The notes beneath the pieces were generated by a model that saw only the letters and a list, made by a program, of their open reading frames with translations, did no database searches and was not told the origin of the DNA. A DNA stretch of 17,238 nt from Elusimicrobia bacterium HGW-Elusimicrobia-2 (GTDB taxonomy: Bacteria > CG03): contig PHAM01000040.1 of NCBI GenBank assembly GCA_002841685.1, positions 1 through 17,238 on the forward strand, in the 5' to 3' direction. Position 1 is the first letter of the stretch; every line of letters starts with the position of its first letter. This document shows positions 6,082 through 13,144 of this stretch, one piece after another. Both the position numbers and the translations under genes were made by a program.

Positions 6082-7260
6082 ATGATAATATCAAGAACTT
6101 TGAAATCAGAATTAGTGCGGCTGGCAAAGAAATATCCGGTCGTCACGCTGACGGGTCCGCGACAATCAGGAAAAACGACGCTCTGCAAAATCGCGTTCCC
6201 TAAAAAACAATACATATCAATGGAAAATCTTGATATACGCAGATTTGCGCAAAACGATCCAAACGCTTTTCTAAAACAATTTCCCCATGGCGCAGTTTTA
6301 GATGAAATCCAGAGAGCGCCGGATTTATTATCTTATATTCAGACAATCGTTGATGAAAAAAAACATGCGGAGGGAATGTTCATTTTAACCGGCTCGCGTC
6401 AATTCGAGCTTATGTCTTCTATCAATCAGTCACTGGCCGGAAGAACGGCAATAACCCGGCTTCTTCCTTTTTCATTTTCAGAAATTTATTCTGAGAAAAA
6501 GAAATTGCCATCTCTTGAGACAATCCTTTATACGGGATTTTATCCGCGAATTTTTGACAAAAAATTGAATCCGACGGAAACTCTGTCTTTCTACACCACC
6601 ACCTATTTGGAAAGAGACGTCCGCGCGGTGCTCAATATTAAAGATTTATCCAAATTCGAGCTATTTTTAAAACTTTGCGCGTCGCAAACAGGCCAGATCC
6701 TCAATCTTTCAAATCTCGGCAACGCGTGCGGCATTAATCACAACACGGCAAAAAACTGGCTGTCTGTTTTAGAAGCAAGCTATATTATATTTCTCTTAAA
6801 GCCTTATCACAAAAATTTCAAAAAGAGATTGATAAAATCACCCAAACTTTATTTTATAGATACGGGGTTAGCCGCATTTCTGCTTGGCATACAGAACCCT
6901 GAACATTTGGACACTCATCCCCTGAAAGGCGCTTTATTCGAAACATTCATTGTTTCTGAATTCCTCAAAGCGCGTTTCAACAAAGTTAAAACCAATAATC
7001 TTTATTATTTCAGAGACAGCCTCGGAAATGAAATTGATTTAATACTTGATTATGGCGATACAAGTGTTCCCGTTGAGATAAAAAGCGGGCAGACGATTGC
7101 AAATGATTATTTTAAAAACTTGCGATATTATTCAAAACTGCGGGGAAACAAAACAATAAAAGCAATACTGATTTATGGAGGAAATTTATCCTACAAAGAA
7201 GGAACAATAGATATTGTCGGATTAACTGATTTCAATAATTTATTAAAAAATATCGGATAA
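6082..7260 (+). CDS. AAA_14 / DUF4143 family ATPase
   Basis: 392 aa from ATG 6082; a TTG six bases upstream is in frame but overlaps the promoter. Walker A is TGPRQSGKTT (24-33), Walker B is AVLDEIQ, and the sensor strand is FILTGSRQFELM, all standard for AAA_14. The C-terminal half is DUF4143: SFYTTTYLERDVR, a winged-helix-like stretch (LSNLGNACGINHNTAKNWLSVLEASYI), PKLYFIDTGLAAFLLG, then LKGALFETFIVSEFLK, YYFRDSLGNEIDLIL and VPVEIKSG. That tail (E..V, D-L-I-L, E-I-K) has the look of a PD-(D/E)XK-type nuclease core, as in other family members. These proteins are widespread, poorly understood and often genomic orphans. It is a single-gene unit, convergent with comEC (22 bases apart), probably autoregulated through the inverted repeat at its promoter. 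The gene is full length for the family. Confidence 0.93.
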   Translation: MIISRTLKSELVRLAKKYPVVTLTGPRQSGKTTLCKIAFPKKQYISMENLDIRRFAQNDPNAFLKQFPHGAVLDEIQRAPDLLSYIQTIVDEKKHAEGMFILTGSRQFELMSSINQSLAGRTAITRLLPFSFSEIYSEKKKLPSLETILYTGFYPRIFDKKLNPTETLSFYTTTYLERDVRAVLNIKDLSKFELFLKLCASQTGQILNLSNLGNACGINHNTAKNWLSVLEASYIIFLLKPYHKNFKKRLIKSPKLYFIDTGLAAFLLGIQNPEHLDTHPLKGALFETFIVSEFLKARFNKVKTNNLYYFRDSLGNEIDLILDYGDTSVPVEIKSGQTIANDYFKNLRYYSKLRGNKTIKAILIYGGNLSYKEGTIDIVGLTDFNNLLKNIG

Positions 7261-7282
7261 ATTTTCAGACCCCCGTCTTTTT

Positions 7283-9373
7283 CTACCAGGTCTCTTTTAT
7301 CACTTTCCGGCCGAGGCGTATTATGACTTCTTTGTCCTCGAACTGGGGGATTATCCAGTGTTCGCAGAATTCATAAACATCGCCTATGAAAACATCGCAA
7401 TGGCCGGGCGCGGTTTTCTCGCCGAAAGCATAGATTATTTTACGGAGCGTCTGAGCGCGGCCCACGCGCCGAGAGAGAACCAGGGCATCGCCGGAAAGAG
7501 ATAATTTGAATCCGTTTTCTTCGAGGGGCGCGCTGAAATCCCTGAACAGCCCCCTGCCCCTGCCCTCATAAAGAAGATTCTCAAATTCGTTTGTCCTCCT
7601 GACGCCTATCCTGAGATAAAATTTCCTGACCAGATCTTTTTCCATGAGCTGTTTGAATGAGCCAATGTGATATATGGACGAGCTGAGTATAAAACATCCC
7701 TCTATTTTTTTTATGCCGTGATATTTTATGAATTGGTCATATTCCGGCGCCATGTTCCCGGCTATATCCGAAGCCACTCCTATCTGGTACCATTTGCCGG
7801 ATGAGGTGAAAAAACAGCAGTCCCCCGAACCGAATGCCGGCACATAAAACCTGAAAGCCCTGCCGCTCTTTATCTGGCCGCACACAGCGATGGCGAAAAG
7901 TAGGCCAGCCGCGGCGATGATTCTCTTTTTCTTTGAAAAAATAGAAAAAATCAGAGCGTAATAAGCGATGTATGTTAATGCGCTTTGATGTCCCCATCCG
8001 GCCATAGCGTTCGGCACAATGGAGGTCGCTCTAAGAAGTTTGTCAATCAGCCATATAAAGAAACTTCCGGAAGCGGCGAAAACGCCGGCTGCACGCTCTG
8101 CTGCTCCTTTGACGGCGGACGCGAGGACAGCGGAAAACAAAAAAGAGGGAACCGGAAAAAAAGAGGCGCAAAAAAAAGAAAAAAGCGAAAATACCAGCAC
8201 TGCGGCAATAGGTATCACGAGCAAATTCATAACGGGTGTGATGACGGAAAATTCATAAAAAGTCTCGTTTAAAATAGGAATTACCGTTAACTGGCACCCT
8301 ATCCCCACAGCTAACGGCACAGCAATAAAAGCCGGCATAATTTTTTTAAAGGCCTTAGAAAGCGCAGGCGAAATAAAAATTATTCCCGCCACCGCAAGAT
8401 AAGAAAGTCTAAACGCCACCGTAAAAAGCCACAAAGGATTCACGATGAGCATAAAAAGCGCCGCCGCGAAAAGACTGCTCCCCAGCACTCCTCTTCTGCC
8501 TGTCCTTAATCCCACAGCCATTATGGAAAACATTATTGCCGCCCTGACGCTGGATGGCGTGGCGCCGCAAAGCAGAGAATATAAAAACGCCAGCGGAATG
8601 CTTACCAGCAGAGCGCTGCCGCGGCTGATAAAAAAAGACAGGAAAACCACCGCGATGGCCGTAAACAAACCTATATGCAGGCCGCTGACGGCTAAAAGAT
8701 GCATAAGCCCCGAGCGGCGGAAATTTCTTATGATGTCCTTTTCAAGGCCGGACTTTTCACCCCACAAAAAACCTCTGACATAAGCGGCCGAATCACTGTC
8801 AAAATATTTCCCTATGCTCTTATCCGCGGCGGATCTCAGCCCCACGACGAACTTTTTGAAACCCGACGGATGGTCCCTCATCTCTATCTTTTTGGCGAAT
8901 ATCCTTCCGCACACGCCCTGAGCCTCGTTTATTCTTTTCCAGTCGGTTGAAAAAGAGTTTTTCTTCTCATCCAGCCCGGAAAAAATCCCCGCGACGGTAA
9001 CGATGTCTCCGGCCTGCGGCAGGCTTGGACGCCCGCCCTCAAGCTTTTCACCGCCGCCATGCCACACGAGGACATTCCCCTTCTCCGTTTTCAGCGCGAA
9101 ACTGTCCTTTTTAGGGAACAACCGCACCTCGCCCGAAACGGTCACAGCGCCGGCGGGATATGAAGATCGCGGGATCGCTCGCATTGATAAATTGAGAAAT
9201 CCCATAACAAAGACGATCGCGTATAAAAACCCGGCCTTAACCGTGGGTGCGCTTAAAAGGATCAGGATCGCCGAAAGAACGGCGAAAACAGCGAAGTGTT
9301 CCCGCGCGGCGAATATTCCCAGTATGAAGGCGGCCGTGACCGGATAAATCGGCGGCAGCCGGAAAAGTTTCAT
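7283..9373 (-). CDS. comEC: ComEC/Rec2-type DNA channel with degenerate MBL domain
   Basis: 696 aa inner-membrane protein of the natural-transformation DNA channel family. N-terminal helices (about 10-62) are followed by a DUF4131/OB-like region (about 75-165: VTVSGEVRLF, AGDIVTVAGIF). The Competence domain begins with GLMHLLAVSGLHIG (222-235), the family hallmark, and runs through multiple helices to about 475. The C-terminal beta-lactamase-like part (505-696) is degenerate. Where ComEC has DVGQGDA it has VPAFGSGDC, where it has LIDTG it has YQIGVAS, and where it has SHxDxDHxGG it has LSSSIYHIGS. No second HHG or GD motif can be found. The tail also lacks the family's usual ending. Start ATG overlaps the SLBB gene's stop as ATGA (9373-9370) and GAGGAG lies close upstream. 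Last gene of the competence-type cluster. The channel function is plausible; nuclease activity of its own is not. Confidence 0.9.
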   Translation of the reverse strand: MKLFRLPPIYPVTAAFILGIFAAREHFAVFAVLSAILILLSAPTVKAGFLYAIVFVMGFLNLSMRAIPRSSYPAGAVTVSGEVRLFPKKDSFALKTEKGNVLVWHGGGEKLEGGRPSLPQAGDIVTVAGIFSGLDEKKNSFSTDWKRINEAQGVCGRIFAKKIEMRDHPSGFKKFVVGLRSAADKSIGKYFDSDSAAYVRGFLWGEKSGLEKDIIRNFRRSGLMHLLAVSGLHIGLFTAIAVVFLSFFISRGSALLVSIPLAFLYSLLCGATPSSVRAAIMFSIMAVGLRTGRRGVLGSSLFAAALFMLIVNPLWLFTVAFRLSYLAVAGIIFISPALSKAFKKIMPAFIAVPLAVGIGCQLTVIPILNETFYEFSVITPVMNLLVIPIAAVLVFSLFSFFCASFFPVPSFLFSAVLASAVKGAAERAAGVFAASGSFFIWLIDKLLRATSIVPNAMAGWGHQSALTYIAYYALIFSIFSKKKRIIAAAGLLFAIAVCGQIKSGRAFRFYVPAFGSGDCCFFTSSGKWYQIGVASDIAGNMAPEYDQFIKYHGIKKIEGCFILSSSIYHIGSFKQLMEKDLVRKFYLRIGVRRTNEFENLLYEGRGRGLFRDFSAPLEENGFKLSLSGDALVLSRRVGRAQTLRKIIYAFGEKTAPGHCDVFIGDVYEFCEHWIIPQFEDKEVIIRLGRKVIKETW

Positions 9374-9765
9374 TTCTCCTCGACGACTTCCATCGGCGGC
9401 AGAAAATAAGTCTTGGGCGGCGCTTCGCCTACGCCGATCCTCTTGAAAAAAGATTTTTTCGGCACGGCGATAGATTCCCTGTCATCAAGAAAATCATCCA
9501 TCTGTATCTTTTCGCCGTCAGCGCGCTTCGTAAACCCTCCCGCGGCGCTGATGAGATCCCCGACAAGGGATCCTTCGGAAAGATAATATATCCCGGGGTT
9601 CAGAACTTCGCCTGAGACAGAGCAGGCTATTTTAAGCGGCGCTTTGGACCGGGGGGAGACGATAGTGGGAGGGGTTTTCGGCGAACGGACAAATTCAAAT
9701 TTCTGCCACAGCAGGCCCGCCACGGCGACAGCCAGAAGAAGAAAAAGAAATTTCTTTTTGCTCAT
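9370..9765 (-). CDS. SLBB-domain protein (ComEA N-terminal-like)
   Basis: 131 aa with one membrane anchor or signal segment (about 5-20). Residues 45-103 match the SLBB pattern: VSGEVLNPGIYYLSEGS, DLISAAGGFTKRAD, then DDRESIAVP. In Firmicutes-type ComEA, an SLBB domain precedes a helix-hairpin-helix DNA-binding domain; here the protein ends after a short proline-rich tail with no HhH motif. It is directly upstream of, and coupled to, comEC, the usual comEA position. I infer a periplasmic ligand-binding partner of ComEC; DNA binding would need another protein. The SLBB pattern also occurs in polysaccharide export proteins, but the rest of that family (Poly_export) is absent. Confidence 0.8.
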   Translation of the reverse strand: MSKKKFLFLLLAVAVAGLLWQKFEFVRSPKTPPTIVSPRSKAPLKIACSVSGEVLNPGIYYLSEGSLVGDLISAAGGFTKRADGEKIQMDDFLDDRESIAVPKKSFFKRIGVGEAPPKTYFLPPMEVVEEK

Positions 9766-9810
9766 TTTTCAAAACACCCCAAAAAAGAGAAAATGCCCCT
9801 CATACAACGT

Positions 9811-9840
9811 GGGACAAGCCCTGAAATTAAAGACGTCCCC
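9811..9840. repeat. REP-like hairpin in the gap between HAMP and SLBB genes
   Basis: GGGAC (9811-9815) and GTCCC (9835-9839) can pair around a 19-base loop. The minus-strand reading GGGGACGTCTTTAATTTC resembles short words I associate with dispersed repeats in uncultured bacterial genomes. It occupies part of the 110-base gap 9766-9875, the largest gap after 14865 in an otherwise compact cluster. No T-run follows on the minus strand, so it is not a convincing terminator. Confidence 0.3.
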
Positions 9841-9875
9841 TTTTTCCGCCGCCTTAGCGTTTTAAGCTCCCGGCA

Positions 9876-10418
9876 CTATGTCTTTAAAGCTTTTTCTATT
9901 TCCGTGAGCGCGAGCTTTATTTCGGGCGAATCTTTGAATTTGTCCCTCGCGGCGGAGATCCTGTTTCCGGCGGCTGTCACTATCTGTTTATTCTGGGAAT
10001 GGTGCTGCTCAAGGCGGTCTAAAAGCAAGTTCACCGCGTCAACCAGTGACCCCAGCTCGTCGCCCTTTCTTATTTTCACCCTCATGGAATAACTGTCTTC
10101 GCCGCCTGTGAGTATCTCTCCTATGTCCTTTTCAAGCCTGTAAACGGGCCCGAGTATCCTGTTGGAAACGAGTATGCTCACCGCCACGCCTATGATCAAC
10201 AGCAGCACGAGCTGGCCGATGAGCGTCTGAGAAAGATTCTTCAGAAGAGCGTCCAGCTCCGGACCCCGGGGAACATACATATCAATATAATTCACGAGCG
10301 CCTGATATGTTATAAGACAGGTGCCGGCCACAAGGAGCATGGAAAAACCCTGCAGGGCGGCAAGTTTAAACTGGAGTTCTTTTTTTATCAGAAGCCTCCG
10401 GCGGACATATTGTTTCAT
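9876..10418 (-). CDS. solo HAMP-domain membrane protein
   Basis: 180 aa. A basic N-terminus (YVRRRLLIKK) is followed by one membrane helix at about 19-42, a short extracytoplasmic loop (43-66) and a second helix at 67-85. The HAMP domain (86-138) shows the typical entry RILGPVYRLEKDI (87-99) and the KGDELGSLVDAVN segment at 118-130. A short charged helix to residue 180 replaces the kinase, cyclase or methyl-accepting domain normally attached to HAMP. Start ATG has GGGAGG five to six bases upstream. It sits 21 bases after the tandem nuclease gene and before the SLBB and comEC genes, so it may transmit a signal to, or organise, the membrane DNA-processing complex (inference). Confidence 0.85.
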   Translation of the reverse strand: MKQYVRRRLLIKKELQFKLAALQGFSMLLVAGTCLITYQALVNYIDMYVPRGPELDALLKNLSQTLIGQLVLLLIIGVAVSILVSNRILGPVYRLEKDIGEILTGGEDSYSMRVKIRKGDELGSLVDAVNLLLDRLEQHHSQNKQIVTAAGNRISAARDKFKDSPEIKLALTEIEKALKT

Positions 10419-10439
10419 AAATCCCTCCCTAATCGCGGA

Positions 10440-12140
10440 CTATCTTTTTTTATTTTTCAGTTCAGAACCAGAGTCGTCCGGGCCCAGCTCGCTGTCATTA
10501 ACGCGAAGATCCTCGCTGATGTTCATAACCTCGGACTTATTTTTTTGCAGTATCTCATTTTTGAGCGGGCACTCGTCAAGAAAATCGCAGCCGCCGCAGT
10601 ATTTATTGATCGACGGCAGAAACAGCTTATCCGCCTCATCCTTCGGCTGTGACGCGGCCTCTCCGGTATTCCTCAGAATGCCCTCACCCAGACGGTCTAT
10701 CAGTTCAAGCATATTCTTGTAATCCTCATCCGTGCGGGCCGTGCGGATTATCTTGTTGAAGCGGAAGAAAACCAGAGCCGCTTCCTTTATTTTTATGCCG
10801 AAATACTTCTCGCACACCCAGCTGTACATGGTAAGCTGCAGGTCATTATCCACCTCTTCCTGGGTCCTGAGAAGAGGATCGGTTTTATAATCGTAAATAC
10901 TGTATGTGCCGTCGGCATTGGACTCTATCCTGTCAATAAAACCAACAAGCAGATGCCCCGCGCCTATACGGGGGCCCTGGAGAGGCGCTTCAAAATAAGG
11001 CTCGGTTTTCCACGCTTTTTGCCACTGCCCTTTCACGTGCTCCTCATAATAGTTCTTCATCCATTCCAGGCCGTTTTCAAAAAAAGCCTGCTCCTGCTCG
11101 TCGGATTCATAACCGCCGCTCTCCCAGTTATTCCGGTAGCTTTCCAGCAGGAATTTGAGGGACGGTTCACCGAGACCGTCATAAGAATAAAGATCCTCCA
11201 TCGCCTTATGCACCGAGAGCCCTATCGAGAAGAAATGGCGTGGCTTCGTCGCTATTTTGTCCACATATATCCTTTTGTAATTCCTCGGGCAGTTCTTATA
11301 CAGCGAGAATTTGGAATATGACATGGCCAGCCGCTTGCTTTCCAGCACTCTCTTATATATGCGCGGGTCAGGGAGAAGTTTTCTCGCCGGGCAAACCGGA
11401 GCGTATTCGCACCACGAACACAGCGGGCCCTGCTGGGGAGTGAAATAGCCCAGCTTTATTTTTTTAACCGTCTCGCCGACCGTCTTCTCGCAGTCGGCTA
11501 TATCTTTCTCCGTAGGCTCCACGGCGATCTTCACCCCGTGGTAAAGGTTATAGACGGAATATGAGCCCAATTTCCCTCCCCAGCGCTGGCGTGCCACGGA
11601 ATAATTGATGACACTCTGGATATCAGATCTCAGCGAAGCCTCGTTCTGAAATCTCTTGCCCGTCTTGAACTGCACGATCTCGATCTTCCCTTCCGGATTT
11701 CTGGACACCTGTCCATAGCGAACGTTAAAAAGATAACCCGCGAATTTTCCGGAGACATTTTCCTTCACCGCGATTATCCTGTTCCTGAAAAAGCGGTTTT
11801 TGTTCACGTAATCAATAAGCATCCTCAAACCCGCCAGCCAGAAAGTGTCTTCCTGCTGGGAAGACGCGTAGCCCTGACTCTTCCAGCAGTTCTTGAGTAT
11901 CTCAAAAAGCTCTTTGTCGTCGAGGTCCGCTATGGCGCCCGAATGCATGACTTCAACCGCGTCCTGTAAACTGTTAGCGAAAGACAGGTAATGGGAAGAC
12001 GCGTAACTTTTTTTAGCCGAAAGATACTGATACTGATATTTCTTCCCACAGGCGAGATAGGCGCTGATCTTGCCCGCGGAAAGAGTGCCGGCGCCCGTAA
12101 AAAAAGCCGCTATCTTCCTGAATAATTTTTTAATTCTCAT
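10440..12140 (-). CDS. tandem Fe-S PD-(D/E)XK nuclease (RecB/AddB/Cas4 type), first module inactive
   Basis: 566 aa from ATG 12140, which overlaps the upstream TGA as ATGA; an in-frame ATG at 12194 would overlap by 58 bases. Two PD-(D/E)XK modules follow one another. Module 2 (about 270-527) is intact: SYSKFSLYKNCPRNYK opening, H311, D403 in GFIDRIE, D417 and K419 in YDYKTD, Q435 in DLQLTMYSW, and cysteines C284, C515, C518 and C524 (C...CxxCx5C), the iron-sulfur staple known from AddB and Cas4. Module 1 (about 19-255) has the same order and the same cysteines (C31, C241, C244, C250), but Q59 in place of the histidine, N139 for the first aspartate and Q157 for the second (IVQFKTG), keeping only the lysine and Q175. 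So one dead and one probably active nuclease unit share a chain. Together with the pseudohelicase gene two positions upstream it recalls AddB, split. Confidence 0.88.
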   Translation of the reverse strand: MRIKKLFRKIAAFFTGAGTLSAGKISAYLACGKKYQYQYLSAKKSYASSHYLSFANSLQDAVEVMHSGAIADLDDKELFEILKNCWKSQGYASSQQEDTFWLAGLRMLIDYVNKNRFFRNRIIAVKENVSGKFAGYLFNVRYGQVSRNPEGKIEIVQFKTGKRFQNEASLRSDIQSVINYSVARQRWGGKLGSYSVYNLYHGVKIAVEPTEKDIADCEKTVGETVKKIKLGYFTPQQGPLCSWCEYAPVCPARKLLPDPRIYKRVLESKRLAMSYSKFSLYKNCPRNYKRIYVDKIATKPRHFFSIGLSVHKAMEDLYSYDGLGEPSLKFLLESYRNNWESGGYESDEQEQAFFENGLEWMKNYYEEHVKGQWQKAWKTEPYFEAPLQGPRIGAGHLLVGFIDRIESNADGTYSIYDYKTDPLLRTQEEVDNDLQLTMYSWVCEKYFGIKIKEAALVFFRFNKIIRTARTDEDYKNMLELIDRLGEGILRNTGEAASQPKDEADKLFLPSINKYCGGCDFLDECPLKNEILQKNKSEVMNISEDLRVNDSELGPDDSGSELKNKKR

Positions 12141-13144
12141 TCTTTCGCCGCCTTTATCGTCTTCCCGTCGGATATCAGCTTTATCCTGTCGCATTCATCC
12201 GTTCTGAAATATTTAATATGCATCATATCAAAAAAAGCCAGCATTTTTGAATTCGGGTATTCTTCTTTATTCCCGAGGCCCGAGGAAACGAGACATATTG
12301 ACGGAGCGGCGGTTTCCATAAAGGACAGCGAGAATGTCTGCCCCGAACAGAAATTCGGCGTCACCAGGACATCGGATTTGAGACTCTGATAGGCCGCCGT
12401 GTGGTCGAGCGCCGACAAACCGGCGTTGCCCGCGTATATCACGGCGGTGTTGCCGTAGACAAATCTCAATATCATTGACGCGTTGCTATCAAAATTCTCA
12501 AAACCCGAATAATCTATGAGAGGGCTCAAAACCTGCACGGTCATATCCTTCTCACTATAAATGACATCCCCCACCGCGACATTTTTCAGCAACCCCGATT
12601 TCTGCGCCTTCTCCGTTATATTCCTGTATGTTATGAAGCGCGGCCCGGGAAAATAAACGCCCGACGCCAGAACTTTTTTAACGGGAAAACCCTCCTCGAA
12701 CATCGACACCGCCCCGCCGCAGAAATTCTCGGCCGGCGATGTCAGTATGAGATAGTCAAGAGATTTTATTTTACGACGCTCGAGATATTTTTTAATAGCG
12801 GTTTTCCACACATCTTTGCCCTCCATAAGGCAGAAATCAGCGGCTTTTTCCGGCGTTGAGAGAACGGGGGGACCAGCGTCCACAAGTATGCTTTTTCCCG
12901 ACGGGGTGATGAACAGCATGCTGTAACCGTGCCCGACATTGAACAAAAGCGCTTCCGCCACAGCCGCGTCTTTTTTAACATCTGGAGCCGTTGGAGTCTT
13001 CAGGATCACCCACAGGGTAAGCGCCGCCGCCAGCACCGCGAAAAAAACAGCGAAGGGATGTATGACCATAGACGCTGATTTAAGTTTCGCGAAAGCGCGG
13101 GCCTGCTCTTTTCTGTGCTTCTGATATTCGGCTATGAATTTCAT
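12137..13144 (-). CDS. membrane-anchored ComEC-type MBL domain without metal ligands
   Basis: 335 aa. A basic N-terminus and one helix (about 28-48) anchor a single metallo-beta-lactamase-like domain of the ComEC C-terminal type, without the channel. The fold markers are all recognisable: LLFNVGHGYSMLFITPSGKSILVDAGP (about 66-92), SNASMILRFVYGNTAVIYAGN (220-240), SDVLVTPNF (257-265), RTDE..RIKLISDGKTI at the end. Every metal-binding position is changed: the HxDxDH motif reads TSPAENFCGG (135-144), GD reads GN (239-240) and HHGS reads NFCS. It therefore cannot bind zinc in the usual way. ATGA overlaps link it to the pseudohelicase upstream and the nuclease downstream. A structural partner or competitor of the ComEC MBL domain is the best guess. 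Confidence 0.82.
   Translation of the reverse strand: MKFIAEYQKHRKEQARAFAKLKSASMVIHPFAVFFAVLAAALTLWVILKTPTAPDVKKDAAVAEALLFNVGHGYSMLFITPSGKSILVDAGPPVLSTPEKAADFCLMEGKDVWKTAIKKYLERRKIKSLDYLILTSPAENFCGGAVSMFEEGFPVKKVLASGVYFPGPRFITYRNITEKAQKSGLLKNVAVGDVIYSEKDMTVQVLSPLIDYSGFENFDSNASMILRFVYGNTAVIYAGNAGLSALDHTAAYQSLKSDVLVTPNFCSGQTFSLSFMETAAPSICLVSSGLGNKEEYPNSKMLAFFDMMHIKYFRTDECDRIKLISDGKTIKAAKE

Noticed and set aside
7267-7282. Terminator between the convergent ATPase and comEC genes
   Set aside because: AGAC-CCCC-GTCT followed by a few T gives only a four-pair stem, too weak to call, although termination must occur near here.
7985-9347. Several open frames on the plus strand opposite the second comEC
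   Set aside because: Their products are rich in R, K, P and S with no membrane or domain pattern and mirror the codon bias of the real minus-strand gene.
12141-12194. Upstream ATG for the tandem nuclease (18 extra residues)
   Set aside because: It would overlap the MBL gene by 58 bases and adds only a charged, unstructured stretch, whereas ATG 12140 gives the ATGA overlap used throughout the cluster.
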